Assembly: GCA_049841135.1 (NCBI GenBank)
Contig: JASGHK010000008.1
Coordinates: 868,001-932,000, forward strand
Length of the DNA: 64,000 nt
DNA from: JACRCT01 sp049841135
GTDB taxonomy: Bacteria; Myxococcota; Myxococcia; Myxococcales; UBA5297
Direction of reading: 5' to 3'
Shown here: positions 18,050 to 28,825 of the stretch, piece after piece
How the letters are laid out: each line of letters begins with the position of its first letter
How positions within the stretch are numbered: the stretch's first letter is position 1
Translations under genes and position numbers: made by a program
The notes under the pieces: generated by a model
The model's database searches: none
What the model was told of the DNA's origin: nothing
The model's input: only the letters and a program-made list of their open reading frames with translations

Positions 18050-18510
18050 GCACCGCGGTGGCACAGCGCGCCGACCTCGGCCGGCGCGAGCGTTGGGCGG
18101 CGGTGGCCGCGGTCGCCGTCTCCGCGTCGGCCGTCGCCTTCGTGGCCTGGGGAGGCCTCGGTCGCAACCTCGTCTACTCCTGGGACCCGAGCCAGCTCCG
18201 CGCCGCCGGCCCCCAAGCCGTGGGCGCCACGGTGAGGCTAGGTGGCATCGTCTCCGAGCGCTCGGTCAAGCCCGACGCCGATGGCGTCTCGTTCGAGCTG
18301 GCCGACGGCAAGAGCACCGTGCCCGTCCGGCACCACGGCCTCGCCCCGCAGATGTTCCGTGAAGGCATCGCGGTGGTGGTCGAGGGGACCCTCGGCCACG
18401 ACGGCGTCTTCGACGGCTCGCGGCTGATGGTCTCGCACGGCAACGTCTACCAGGCTGAGAAGGGTGGGGCGATGGAGCGGCCCGAGTTCACCAAGGGGCG
18501 CTCACCGTGA
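18046..18510 (+). CDS. ccmE: Cytochrome c-type biogenesis heme chaperone CcmE
   Basis: 154 residues: an N-terminal membrane anchor (AAVAVSASAVAFVAW) and a periplasmic OB-fold with VRLGGIVSERSV and VPVRHHGLAPQMFREGIAVVVEG. The heme-binding site appears as SHGNVY, matching the HxxxY pattern of the covalent-heme histidine type. CcmE carries heme from CcmC to CcmF. The stop overlaps the ccmF GTG. Confidence 0.85.
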   Translation: MSTAVAQRADLGRRERWAAVAAVAVSASAVAFVAWGGLGRNLVYSWDPSQLRAAGPQAVGATVRLGGIVSERSVKPDADGVSFELADGKSTVPVRHHGLAPQMFREGIAVVVEGTLGHDGVFDGSRLMVSHGNVYQAEKGGAMERPEFTKGRSP

Positions 18511-20508
18511 TCTCCCTGTTCGGCCGCGCCGCGCTGATCCTCGCGACCTTCCTGGGCGCGTTCGGCTTCGCCCTGGGCTGGGCGGGCGAGCGCCACGAGT
18601 GGGCGAGACGCTGGACCGGCTACGCCGCGGCCGCGTTCGCGGGTGCCCTGCTCTCGGCGACGCTCCTCTTGGAGGCCGCGCTCCTCGGGCACGACTTCTC
18701 GGTCTCGTACGTCGCCGAGGTCGGATCGCGCCTGTCTCCGGCATGGGTCAGCGCCGTCAGCCTCTGGTCGGCGCTCGATCGGATCAATCCTCTTCTGGGG
18801 CCTCATCCTCGCCCTCTTCACCGCGACCTTCGCGTGGCGCCGGCGCCGCTCGCCCACCGAGATCGACACCACCGCCCTCGCAATCCTGCTCGGGCTGGGC
18901 GCGGGCTTCGCGTTCCTGGTGGCCGGACCGGCGAGCCCGTTCCGCGACGTCCTGCCCCCACCGCTGGACGGCCCCGGCCCCAACCCGCTGCTCCAGAACC
19001 ACCCGCTCATGGCCATCCACCCGCCCATCCTCTACGCGGGCTACGTCGGGATGGCAGTGCCCTTCGCGCTCGCCCTCGCAGCCCAGCGGGCCGGCCGCTT
19101 CGAGCGCGAGCAGGTGGCTACCCTGCGCGCGTGGCTGCTCGTCCCCTGGCTCCTGCTGACGGCGGGCATCACGCTCGGCGCGCGCTGGGCCTACGACGTC
19201 CTCGGCTGGGGCGGCTACTGGTCCTGGGACCCGGTCGAGAACGCCTCGCTGATGCCCTGGCTGGCGGCGACCGCCGCGCTCCACGCGCTCTTGATGACCG
19301 AGCGCCGAGGCTCGGCCAAGGTCTGGTCGCTGACCTTGGTCCAGTCGGCCTTCCTGCTCACGCTGCTCGGAACCTTCCTCACCCGCAGCGGAGTCGTCGG
19401 CTCGGTCCACTCCTTCGCCCCCGGCGACGTCGGGCCGTGGTTCCTCGCGCTCTTTGGCGTGGCGCTCGTCTCCTCGGTCCTGTTGCTCGCGTCCCGGGCC
19501 GGCGCGTTGGAGCCAGGCCCGAGCCGGCCCTTCACGATCGACCGGGAAGCCGGCTTCTTTGCCAACAACCTCGTGCTCGGCCTGCTGACCTTCGCGGTCC
19601 TCCTGGGAACGCTCTACCCGGTGGCCCTGCGCACCTTCACCGGCGCCCGCGCGAGCATCGGCGAGGAGTTCTACGACAGCTTCGCGGTCCCGCTGGGCGT
19701 CGCCCTCCTCTTCCTCATGGGCGTCGGGCCCGCGCTTCCGTTCGGCCAGTCCCGCCTGTCACGCACCTTGCGCGTGCTCGCACTCCCGCTCGGCCTCGGG
19801 CTCTCGTCCGCGCTGGTCGCGGCGCTGCTCGGAGCGCGCTCGGTGGGCCTGCTCTCAGCCGTCGGCTGCGCAGGCTTCGCCGTCGCGGTCTCCTTGGAGC
19901 GAGCCTTCTCGCCAGTCGTCCGAACGCTTCGCGCTGGCGCGGGTCAGGCCGCGGCGGGGACGAGCATCCTGGAAGGGCGCCGGAGGATCGGCGCGCACCT
20001 GGCGCACATCGGCATCGCCGTGGCGCTCGTGGCCGTTGCGGCCAGTTCCTCGGGCAGGCGCTCGCTCGAGGCCACGCTGGCGGTGGGCCGACCGGCCGAG
20101 CTCGGGCCCTACCGGGTCACCTTCCAGGGCGCGCAGCACACCCGTGAGCCGCACCGCGACTCCTACCTCGCCGTCTTCTCGGTCGAGCGTGACGGACAGC
20201 CCCTGGGCAACCTCGCGCCGAGCATGAACGTCTACTTCGCCCGCGGCGACGCGCTGGGAACGCCAGCCGTCCTCTCCTCGCCTCGGGACGACCTCTACCT
20301 GTCGCTGCTGAGGTTGGACCCCGAGAAGGGCGAGGTCGCCCTCCGCGTCCAGGTCGCGCCGATGGTCGCCTGGCTGTGGATCGGGGTCGCCATCTCCGTC
20401 CTTGGTGCGCTGGTGGCGCTCACGCCCGGCCGCCGCGCCCGAAAGCCGGTCGCTCGCGCCGAGGAGTCCTCGGCAGCACCCGCGGCCCCAGCGGAGGCGA
20501 GCGCGTGA
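18507..20508 (+). CDS. ccmF: Cytochrome c heme lyase subunit CcmF (frame break inside)
   Basis: About 666 residues with many membrane helices. The tryptophan-rich WWD motif is WGGYWSWDPVENASLMPWL (about residues 234-252), and histidines occur in LMAIHPPILYAGYVG and GSVHSFAPG. CcmF attaches heme to apocytochrome c. The start is a GTG overlapping the ccmE stop. The frame breaks at CAATC (18785-18789); removing one A restores LFWGLILALFTATFAW and a length divisible by three. Confidence 0.85.
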
Positions 20509-21035
20509 ACCTCAAGATCCTTCTTGTCGGAATGGCGCTCGCCGCGGCGCTGCTCGTGGTGCTCGGCGGCGGCCTCGTCGTCGGCAACGGCGAGGCGCAG
20601 GCCTCGGGCGTCGGCCAGCCGGTCCCGGCCTTCGAGCTGCCCTCGGTCGCGAGCGGGTCGCGCGTGTCGTCGGCCAGCTTGAGAGGCAAGCCCGCCGTCG
20701 TGAACTTCTGGGCGACCTGGTGCACCGGCTGCCGTGAAGAGCACCAGGAGCTGCAGCAGGCCGCTCGCGATTTCGAAGGGCGCGCCGGCTTCCTGGGCAT
20801 CTCCGTGGACGACGACGCCAGCGCGGTGCGCAAGTTCCTTGACGAGCACGGCAGCGCCTACCCCGTCGTGGTCGATCGCCTGTCGCAGACGGCCTCCGCC
20901 TTCGGAGCGACCGGCGTTCCGCAGACGTACTTCCTCGACGCGAACGGAATCGTCGTCGCCACGCTCCAGGGCCCAGTGTCCGCCAAGCAGATCGCCGAAA
21001 CCCTGACTGCGATCCTGGGGAGGGCATCGCCGTGA
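20505..21035 (+). CDS. ccmG: Thiol-disulfide protein CcmG/DsbE-like (TlpA family)
   Basis: 176 residues with an N-terminal membrane anchor (LLVGMALAAALLVVLGGGLVVG) and a periplasmic thioredoxin fold. The redox site is FWATWCTGCREE (C73 and C76), with the cis-proline loop GATGVPQTYFLD. It would reduce the CxxCH cysteines of apocytochrome before heme attachment. The GTG overlaps the ccmF stop. No ccmH or ccmI is found directly after it. Confidence 0.85.
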   Translation: MNLKILLVGMALAAALLVVLGGGLVVGNGEAQASGVGQPVPAFELPSVASGSRVSSASLRGKPAVVNFWATWCTGCREEHQELQQAARDFEGRAGFLGISVDDDASAVRKFLDEHGSAYPVVVDRLSQTASAFGATGVPQTYFLDANGIVVATLQGPVSAKQIAETLTAILGRASP

Positions 21036-21130
21036 CGGCCGCGGCCCTCGCGCTGGTGCTCGGCGTGGTGAGCGGTCTCGCGCTGGTTCATGTGCGCTCC
21101 GGCCGCGAGCCTCGACCGCCCGCGAAGTAG
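21032..21130 (+). CDS. Very small membrane peptide at the end of the ccm operon
   Basis: A GTG overlapping the ccmG stop opens a 32-residue frame: a hydrophobic helix (LALVLGVVSGLALVHV) and a basic C-terminus ending RPPAK. The overlap and composition suggest a real small gene, perhaps a remnant of a ccmH/I-like anchor. No family recognised. Confidence 0.4.
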   Translation: MTAAALALVLGVVSGLALVHVRSGREPRPPAK

Positions 21131-21139
21131 GCCCCACAT

Positions 21140-21175
21140 GTAGGTTTAGTTTTGCACGTGCAAAACTTTACCTAC
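21140..21175. repeat. 36-bp inverted repeat centred on CACGTG
   Basis: The inner 20 bases, AGTTTTGCAC followed by GTGCAAAACT, are a perfect palindrome. The flanking arms GTAGGTTT and TTACCTAC extend the symmetry with two mismatches. It lies 10 bases beyond the last small gene of the ccm operon. It could be an operator or, less likely without a T-run, a terminator stem. Confidence 0.85.
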
Positions 21176-21222
21176 ACGTAGGTCGCCAAGCGCAGGCGTA
21201 GGACTCCCGAGACGAAGTGGCT

Positions 21223-21246
21223 GACTGTTGCCACGTGGCAACAGTC
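21223..21246. repeat. 24-bp perfect palindrome centred on CACGTG
   Basis: GACTGTTGCCAC is followed by its exact complement GTGGCAACAGTC. It shares only the CACGTG core with the palindrome 66 bases upstream. Both are in the gene-free strip 21131-21385, which otherwise holds only the GACCCAT repeat at 21259-21280. Confidence 0.85.
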
Positions 21247-21258
21247 GGCCCCGCGCGC

Positions 21259-21280
21259 GACCCATATGATTGATGCGGGC
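21259..21280. repeat. 22-bp element also found at 56005-56026
   Basis: The element begins GACCCAT and ends GATGCGGGC. It matches the second copy with only two transitions in 22 bases. Both copies are intergenic and on the same strand. Confidence 0.6.
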
Positions 21281-21385
21281 GAAAGAACGGCTTCCTAACC
21301 CCGCGTGCGGACTGACGAATCGGGGCACCTGCAACCGCCTGATTTCTCAGCCGATTTCAGGCACCAAAACCTCGAAACTCGGGCT

Positions 21386-23671
21386 CTAGAACTTCACCAC
21401 CGCCCTCGCGATCGACAGGCTGAAGTCGCGGCCCTCGCGCCGGACGCCGACGGTGACCGTGGTGCCGACCTCGCCGCGGATCCGGGCGATGACGTCGTTG
21501 AGCGGCATCCCCGCCGTCGGCGCGCCGTCCACGCTCGTCACCAGGTCGCCGGGACGGATCCCCGCCTCGCGCGCCGGGCCTCCCTCGAACACCTCGACCA
21601 CCTGGACCGCGCCGTTGCGCCCGCTGAGCGTCATGCCCACTCCGGCGAACTCGCGCTCGGCGTCTTCGTTGCGGTTGCCGGCGAAGAGCCTGACCTCGAC
21701 GCCCTCGACCTTGCCCGAGGCAGCATTGACCGGCGTCGCTCCGCGCTGCTCGTAGCCCTCCTTCGACGCGAACAGGTACATCCGGTCGCCGGGGTGGACG
21801 CCGTTGAGCACGAACGCGCCGGACTCGTCGGAGAGCGCGAAGGCTCCGGAGCTGACCGGCGCGGCGCGGCCGAAGGCGTAGAGCATGTTGCGGTCCGACG
21901 CGACCTTCACCCCGCCGATGGGCTTGCCTTCCGGGTCCACCGTCCGCCCACTGACGCTGGTGCCCTTGGTCAGGACGATCTTCACCTTCGGCCCCGGAGC
22001 GCCCTCGCGGACCTCCACGCTCGGCTGACCGCTCGACGAGTAGCCCGGGGCACCGACCTTGAGCCCGTAGCGTCCCGGCGAGAGCGACATCTTGAAGTCG
22101 CCCGCCGGCGAGAGGAACCGCTGCGAGCGCGGGCGGCCAGCTTCCAGCGACAGCGGCTCGGCGTAGACCACGAAGTCGGTGACCGGCTCGCCGCGATCGC
22201 CGACGACCTTGCCCTCGAGGTCCCCCGACCCGAGGGCGAGCACGATATCCTTGGTCCCGGGCACGACGCCGGCGCGCTCGGCCCGGCCCTGCGGCGCGGT
22301 CGCGGAGACGGCGAAGCGGCTGCCGGTCAAGCCGTGGAGCTCGAAGCTGCCGTCGGCCCGGCTCGATCCGGCGGGCGACTCCGGCGCCGCGCTGCCGTCG
22401 GGTCGAGCCGCGATGGCCGCTCCGGCGACCGGCTTGCCGGCGGAGTCGACCACGCGCCCGGCGATGGTGCCCGCCCCGAGGCGCAGGTCGACCTGCACCT
22501 GCGCGCCGTCGGCGACGCGCACCCCACCGAGCTCCGCCCGGCCAGCGTTGCAGGAGGCGACGATCAGGTAGATGGCCTGCGGCACCCCGGCGATCCAGTA
22601 CTGGCCGCCGGTGCCGGTGTCGCTGGCCGCGGTGGTGCGACCGTGGATGGTGTCGAAGGCCTCCACCTTGCAGCCGCCGACGCCCGCCCCCTCGGGGTCG
22701 CGCACGGCGCCGAAGACGGTGCCACCTTGGCCGAGCGAGAGGTTCGCCTCGCGCTCCTCGCCCGCGCCCAGCTCGAACTCCTCGGTGCGCGCCTCGGCGT
22801 AGCCGACGGCCCGCGCCACCAGCTCCATCCGGCCTGGCGGCACGTCCCCGGCGAAGGCGCCCTCTAGGTCCGTGACCGCCACCGGCGAGAGCGACGAGAG
22901 GCGGGAGGCGAAGCCGTAGCGCGCGGCCCAGACCTCGGCGCCCGCGACCGGGGCACCGTTCGAGGTGACCCGCCCCTTCACGCGTCCGGCGCGGTCCAGG
23001 TGCAGCTCGGTGCCGGTGCGCTCCCGCCCGCGCGTCAGCTCGACCTCGGAGGTGCGCGGCACGTAGCCCTCGGCTGAGGCGGTGAGCACCACCGTGCCCC
23101 CCGGAAGCCCGGTCAGCCGGAAGGCCCCCTTCTCGTCCGCCGTGACCCGGCTCGCGCCGCCGGCGACGGTCGCGCCGGCCACGGGCTTTCCGTCGCGGGA
23201 GTCGAGGACGGTGCCGCTGATGGCCGAACCCCCTTCGAGCACGAGGGCGAGGTCGCGCAGCTCCTCGCCCGGCCCGAGCGGCACCGGCCCGACGGGATCG
23301 CTGGCGCTCAGCCCCGAGCTGGCAAAGAGCACGTAGTCGCCCGCCTCGAGGTCGCCGAGCCGCCAGGCGCCGTTCGGTCCCGCGGTCACCTCCGCGGGCA
23401 TCGGCCCGTGGGCGTTCACGCGCGCGCCCGGGATGCCCTTGCCGGCGGGGTCCACCACGCGGCCGGCCAGGGCGCTGCGCTGCGTGCGACGGAAGAGGTT
23501 GTTGCGCAGCGAGCCGGGGGAGGAGGCATCCACTGCGGAGGTCGAACCGGCCGCCGGAGCCTCGGCCACCGAGCCGGAATCGCCGGTGCCACCGGCCTCG
23601 CGCAGGATGAGGACCGCGGCGCCCGAGAGCAGCGCGAAGAGCGCGATCGAGACCAGGATGCGCCGGGTCAT
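21386..23671 (-). CDS. Secreted or membrane-anchored repeat protein with carboxypeptidase-regulatory-like domains and a C-terminal PDZ domain
   Basis: 761 residues. An N-terminal hydrophobic helix (ILVSIALFALLSGAAVLIL) acts as signal or anchor. Then come about seven beta-sandwich repeats with the pattern GRVVDPAGKGIPGARV / GTVLDSRDGKPVAGATV / GRVVDSAGKPVAGAAI (CarboxypepD_reg-like), and a PDZ domain at the end (FEGGPAREAGIRPGDLVTSVDG). Such proteins are common on myxobacterial surfaces and probably mediate binding rather than catalysis; no peptidase motif is seen. The ATG at 23671 is preferred. The frame continues upstream only because the preceding methyltransferase gene has a frameshift. 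Confidence 0.75.
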   Translation of the reverse strand: MTRRILVSIALFALLSGAAVLILREAGGTGDSGSVAEAPAAGSTSAVDASSPGSLRNNLFRRTQRSALAGRVVDPAGKGIPGARVNAHGPMPAEVTAGPNGAWRLGDLEAGDYVLFASSGLSASDPVGPVPLGPGEELRDLALVLEGGSAISGTVLDSRDGKPVAGATVAGGASRVTADEKGAFRLTGLPGGTVVLTASAEGYVPRTSEVELTRGRERTGTELHLDRAGRVKGRVTSNGAPVAGAEVWAARYGFASRLSSLSPVAVTDLEGAFAGDVPPGRMELVARAVGYAEARTEEFELGAGEEREANLSLGQGGTVFGAVRDPEGAGVGGCKVEAFDTIHGRTTAASDTGTGGQYWIAGVPQAIYLIVASCNAGRAELGGVRVADGAQVQVDLRLGAGTIAGRVVDSAGKPVAGAAIAARPDGSAAPESPAGSSRADGSFELHGLTGSRFAVSATAPQGRAERAGVVPGTKDIVLALGSGDLEGKVVGDRGEPVTDFVVYAEPLSLEAGRPRSQRFLSPAGDFKMSLSPGRYGLKVGAPGYSSSGQPSVEVREGAPGPKVKIVLTKGTSVSGRTVDPEGKPIGGVKVASDRNMLYAFGRAAPVSSGAFALSDESGAFVLNGVHPGDRMYLFASKEGYEQRGATPVNAASGKVEGVEVRLFAGNRNEDAEREFAGVGMTLSGRNGAVQVVEVFEGGPAREAGIRPGDLVTSVDGAPTAGMPLNDVIARIRGEVGTTVTVGVRREGRDFSLSIARAVVKF

Positions 23672-23691
23672 CGCGGCGTCTTCCTTCACCT

Positions 23692-24655
23692 TCACGGGCC
23701 GGGCCTGAGCGGCGCTGCCTTGGCCAGGTCCTCTTCCGCACGCTCGGCCCGCTCGCGCGCCGTCCGCTCGAGGGCGGTCAGGGTCTCGACGTCGCGCTCG
23801 AGCCGGCGGGCCCGGAGGTTGGCGGCCGCCAGCGCCGCCTCCAGCTCGTGGATGCGCAGGTCGGCCTCGCTGGGCGCCAGCGCACCGGCCTCGGAGCGCG
23901 CCTGGTCCATCTCCTCCTGCGCCAGGCGCAGCCGCTCGGTCAGCTCGGCCCGCTTCTGCCCGGCGACGGCCAGCGGCGCCGAAGGCAGCGCGACGATGGT
24001 CTCCGCCCCGAGCGCACCCGAGCGCTGCGCCCCGGCGATCGCCAGGTAGTAGCCGCAGTCCTCCGCGCCCTGCAGCGTCGCGTCGACCGCGGTCTCGAGG
24101 TCGGTGACGCCGGCCGGCCCCAGCCGGTAGCCGACGAAGGCCAGCTGCGTCGCGGCCTCGACGACGGGGAAGCGCGACTCGAGCGCCGCCGCGAGCTTCG
24201 CCCCAGGTCGGCGCGCCCTCGTTCGGCTCGTCGCTGCACAGCACCGCGAGGCTCGTCCCGGCCAGGTTGCGCAGGCCCAGCACCAGGTGCCCGTCCTTGG
24301 AGAGCAGCCGCGCCAGCCGGTCGAGCAGCGAGGGCGCGCGCACCAGCGGAGCGGCGTCGGCGACGAGGACGAGGTCGTAGGTCGCGTCGGCCAGGTCCTC
24401 GATGCGCCCCGCCTGGAAGCGCAGGCCCGGGTCGGTGGCGAACTCACGCGAAGCCGCGTCGACGGCGATCGGGTCGGCGTCGAGCGAGAGCACGCTCGCC
24501 GCGCCGTGCGAGCGCAGGAAGGCCGCGCCGCGCCCCCCGGTGGCCACCGCCGCCCCCACCTCCAGCACCCGACGTCCCGAGACGAGCGACTCCAGGAAGG
24601 CATAGCGCGGGAGCAGCTCGCTGGCGCCGATGGGCTGGTAGAAGGCCGGATTCAC
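23692..24655 (-). CDS. Class I SAM-dependent methyltransferase with C-terminal coiled coil (frame break inside)
   Basis: About 320 residues. Motif I reads VLEVGAAVATGG, motif II VLSLDADPIAV, and motif IV lies around YDLVLVADAAPLV. The C-terminal third is a long heptad-rich helix (ELTERLRLAQEEMDQAR). GTG at 24655 follows AGGAG. The frame shifts near 24201-24204, where four Cs on the plus strand sit next to AGCT. Removing one base links EGAPTW to AKLAAALESRFPVVE. The coiled coil suggests a partner protein; the substrate is unknown. It is followed after 20 bases by the repeat/PDZ protein. Confidence 0.7.
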
Positions 24656-24861
24656 GAGAGAGGCTCCTGGCGCTCGAGGCGCCGGATTATAGGCGTGCCG
24701 TCCGGCCGCGGGACAAAGTTCACCCTCCGAGCCTGAGCCCCGCAGCCCCATCCTCGGCCCTACGCCGCCGCTTTCGCGCTCTGCTATGGTCTTGCGCCTC
24801 GCGCGCCGACCGCCCGGCCGGTGTGACGAGGAGCGACGCGCCGGGCGAAGGAAGGGTTGCC

Positions 24862-25620
24862 TTGCAGCGCACTGCGTTCCTCGTGACCGTCCTCGCGTTC
24901 CTGACCCTCGTCCCCGTCGGGGCGCGCGCCGCCGAGTCGACACCCGCGCCCTCGACCGGCGACACGACCCCGGCGCCTGCGGCGACGAGCAGCGGCGGTG
25001 GTGGCTGGCTGCTCGGCGGCTCCACGGTGGGCGCCGGCCAGAACTACTTCCTGGGCGAGTTCGGTTGGCCCGGCCTCAACCTCTCCCTCATCCACGGGAT
25101 GAGCGAGAAGTTCGACCTGGGCGGCACCTTCTCCTTCGTCTACGGCTTCGAGGGCGTCCCGCGGATTGCGCCTGGAATCAAGCTCAACGCCATCCTCAAG
25201 CTGAACCTCGTCAAGCAGGCCAAGTTCAGCCTGGGCCTGCGGCTGAACCCCGGCTTCACGGTCTACTTCCCGACCAGCGCGGAGGTGAGGACCCGGCTGT
25301 TCTACAAGCCGGACAAGAAGACGATGTTCGGCATCCAGTTCCCGCTGGAGCTGCTGGTGGGCATCCCGGTCATCTCCTCGCTGGCGATCAACATCGGCGT
25401 GTCGCTGCCGATGATCCTCTTCATCGTGCCCGAGGTGTCCTTCGTCATGCCCATCCAGCCGGGGTTCGGCCTCGAGTACAAGGTCGACAACTCGCTGTCC
25501 TTGACGCTCGACACCCGTTACGGCGTCAGCATCTTCATCGTGGACAAGCCCTCCTCGGTCCTCAGCACACCCACCGAGTTCTCGTTCCGCGCCCAGTTCG
25601 GCCTGTCGTACCGGTTCTGA
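24862..25620 (+). CDS. Outer-membrane beta-barrel-like protein
   Basis: 252 residues. The signal peptide reads LQRTAFLVTVLAFLTLVPVGARA. It is followed by a Thr/Pro/Ala linker, a Gly-rich patch, and alternating amphipathic strands such as KFDLGGTFSFVYGF and KFSLGLRLNPGFTVYF. The C-terminus is LSYRF, with the terminal Phe typical of barrels inserted by BamA. The chosen start is a TTG preceded by GGAAGG; a GTG further upstream is in frame. Function unknown. Confidence 0.65.
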   Translation: MQRTAFLVTVLAFLTLVPVGARAAESTPAPSTGDTTPAPAATSSGGGGWLLGGSTVGAGQNYFLGEFGWPGLNLSLIHGMSEKFDLGGTFSFVYGFEGVPRIAPGIKLNAILKLNLVKQAKFSLGLRLNPGFTVYFPTSAEVRTRLFYKPDKKTMFGIQFPLELLVGIPVISSLAINIGVSLPMILFIVPEVSFVMPIQPGFGLEYKVDNSLSLTLDTRYGVSIFIVDKPSSVLSTPTEFSFRAQFGLSYRF

Positions 25621-25642
25621 CCGGAGCGGCGCCGGGCGCAGG

Positions 25643-26479
25643 CTACTTCCACTCGTCGGGGATGTCGGGAACCGGCGCCGGCGACTGGGCCTTGTCGGCC
25701 GCCGATGCCTCTCCACCTTCGAGGACCGTCCCCGAGAGCACCGGGAGGTCGTCGGCGAGCACGTCCGCGTCTTCCAGTCCGTCCTCGAGGGCCTGAGCCG
25801 CGGCCGGCGTCTTGCGAAGCACCGGCACGCTGGCGCGAACCAGCGCGTCGAAGCTGGACTCGATGTGCCGGCGAGGCGGTCCCTGGACCGGCAGCGTCGC
25901 GGACGGCAGCGGCTTCCCGAGCTGCGGCGCTGGCGTCGACGCCTGGAGGAACTGCTCGTCGCCCTCCTGGCTCAAGAAGCCGTCCGCGCTCGGAGCGGCG
26001 AGGGCGTCCCGCGCGGCACCGAAGGCGTGGTCATAGACGGAGACGGGCCGGCTGGCCTTGAGGTCGTAGACGCGGTCGAGGTAGCGCAGGATCACCAACT
26101 CCGGCGCGAGCACCGCTCGAACCCGGCTGCGCAGCTCGCGCTCGAGCGCCTCCACCGCGTCGACGTCCCAGGCGCTGGCCATGGCGACCAGCAGCACCCG
26201 GTTCTCGACCCGAAGCGGCACCGCCAGGTGCAGCTTGGCCACGCGCTTGGAGACCAGGACGTTCGCGGTCGCCGAGTCCAGCTCCTCCCGGGTCGCGAGC
26301 GTGCAGCCGCGCTGCTCGGCGAGCGCCAGGCCCAGCTCCGCCAGCGAGAGGAACTTTCGCTCGACGAGGTTGGTCCCGAGCCGGCCCTTGTACCTGGCCT
26401 GGGCCGCGAGTCCGGCGTCGAGCTGGGCCTGCGTGATCAGCCCCTTGCGGAGGAGAAGGCTTCCAAGGAGGTCGGGCAT
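25643..26479 (-). CDS. Stand-alone MshEN (GspE/PilB N-terminal) domain protein
   Basis: 278 residues. The N-terminal 140 residues look like the type II secretion/pilus ATPase N domain: LGSLLLRKGLITQAQLDAGLAAQ, RLGTNLVERKFLSLAELGLALA, and AVPLRVENRVLLVAMASAWDVDAVEAL. No Walker motifs follow; the rest is a Pro/Ala-rich low-complexity tail. MshEN domains can bind c-di-GMP, and isolated copies in myxobacteria may act as adaptors. It is 38 bases downstream of the phosphatase gene. Confidence 0.7.
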   Translation of the reverse strand: MPDLLGSLLLRKGLITQAQLDAGLAAQARYKGRLGTNLVERKFLSLAELGLALAEQRGCTLATREELDSATANVLVSKRVAKLHLAVPLRVENRVLLVAMASAWDVDAVEALERELRSRVRAVLAPELVILRYLDRVYDLKASRPVSVYDHAFGAARDALAAPSADGFLSQEGDEQFLQASTPAPQLGKPLPSATLPVQGPPRRHIESSFDALVRASVPVLRKTPAAAQALEDGLEDADVLADDLPVLSGTVLEGGEASAADKAQSPAPVPDIPDEWK

Positions 26480-26517
26480 AGGTGGCCACTCTACCTTTCC
26501 CCCTCTGGTTCGTCCCT

Positions 26518-27591
<1,074 letters not shown>

Positions 27592-27604
27592 CGCGGGTCC
27601 TCGG

Positions 27605-28718
27605 CTAGCCCACCGCCCGCTCGGGCGCCGGCGGTGCGGGGACCGAGGCCTGGCGGGCCTGGTCGACCCCCGCGGCGATCTGCTGGAGCAGCCCGCTCCC
27701 GGCGGCCTTCGCCGCGACCTTGCAGGCGTTGATGACCGCGCGCTCGCCGCTGCGGCCGTGCGCCTTGATCACCAGGTGGTCGAACCCGAGGATGGGCGCT
27801 CCGCCGTACTGCTGCCAGTCGGTGAGCGCCTTGAGCCGCCGGATGCCGCCGGCGAGCATCGCCAGGCCGGCGCGCCAGAGCAGCTTGCGCTTGTAGGCAA
27901 AGCGGGCGAGGCCGAGCACGGTCTCGCCCACGCCCTCGAGCATCTTGAGCGCCACGTTGCCGGTGAAGCCGTCGCAGACGACCACGTCCGCGGTGCCCTT
28001 GGGGATGTCCACGCCCTCGACGTTGCCGATGAACTTGAGCCCCGGGTGGCGCGCCAGCCGGGCGTGCGCCTCGACCACCTCGCGCGTGCCCTTGTGCGCC
28101 TCGGTGCCGTTGGAGAGCAGCGCCACCGTCGGCTCGGGGTTCTTGCTGACCACCCGCGCGTAGGCCGAGCCCATCACCGCGAAGGCCACCAGGTCGTCGG
28201 CGGTGCAGCCCACCGTCGCGCCCACGTCGAGCATCAGCGAGAAGGGATCCTGCTGCTTGTCGCCATGCATCCGCTGGGTCGGGTAGACGGCGGCCAGCGC
28301 GGCCCTGCGGATGCCCGGGAGCAGGCCGAAGGTCCGGGCGCAGGCGAGGACGGTGGCGCCGGTGTTGCCCGCGGTGACCAGCGCGCTCGCCTCGCCGGAG
28401 GCGACCATCCGCGCGGCGACGACCAGCGAGGCGTCGGGCTTCGTCGAGAGCGCCTCGTGCGGGTTCTCGTCCATCGAGATCGACTGCGAGGCGTGCTGGA
28501 CGCTCAGCCGCTCGGGGTCGTGGCGGACGGTCTCGAGCAGGGCGCCGATGCGCTGGGCGTCGCCCACCAGCACCGTCTCCAAATAGGGAGTGGAGAGAGA
28601 CATGCGGGCGGCCGCCGCGACGACGGCTTCCGGAGCCTGGTCGCCCCCCATCGCGTCGAGCGCGATGAGGACCGGCTTCTGTCGCTTCTGCGGCTTCGAG
28701 CTTCTCGGCGGCCGGCAT
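27605..28718 (-). CDS. plsX: Phosphate acyltransferase PlsX (frame break near the start)
   Basis: PlsX converts acyl-ACP to acyl-phosphate at the start of phospholipid synthesis. The hallmark ALDAMGGDQAPEAVV, then LVTAGNTGATVL, LMLDVGATVGC, LLSNGTEAHKG and VCDGFTGNVALK are all visible. The hallmark lies upstream of the first ATG in its frame. Joining it to the ATG at 28718 needs one base removed near 28695 (TTCGAGCTTC context on the plus strand), giving a protein that starts MPAAEKLEPQ. About 370 residues. No rpmF precedes it. Confidence 0.85.
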
Positions 28719-28825
28719 CCGGTCTTCCCCCGTTTGCGCGAGTTCTAACAGGGGAGCCGCTTCGTTGCCGAGGCGTTCAAATGACGCGCCGCGGCTATTG
28801 TGACCGGCGAGACGTCTGGCGCTGC

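Noticed and set aside
21386..24943. An 1185-codon minus-strand frame joining a methyltransferase to the repeat/PDZ protein
   Set aside because: The middle is nonsense created by a frameshift near 24201; two separate genes explain both ends.
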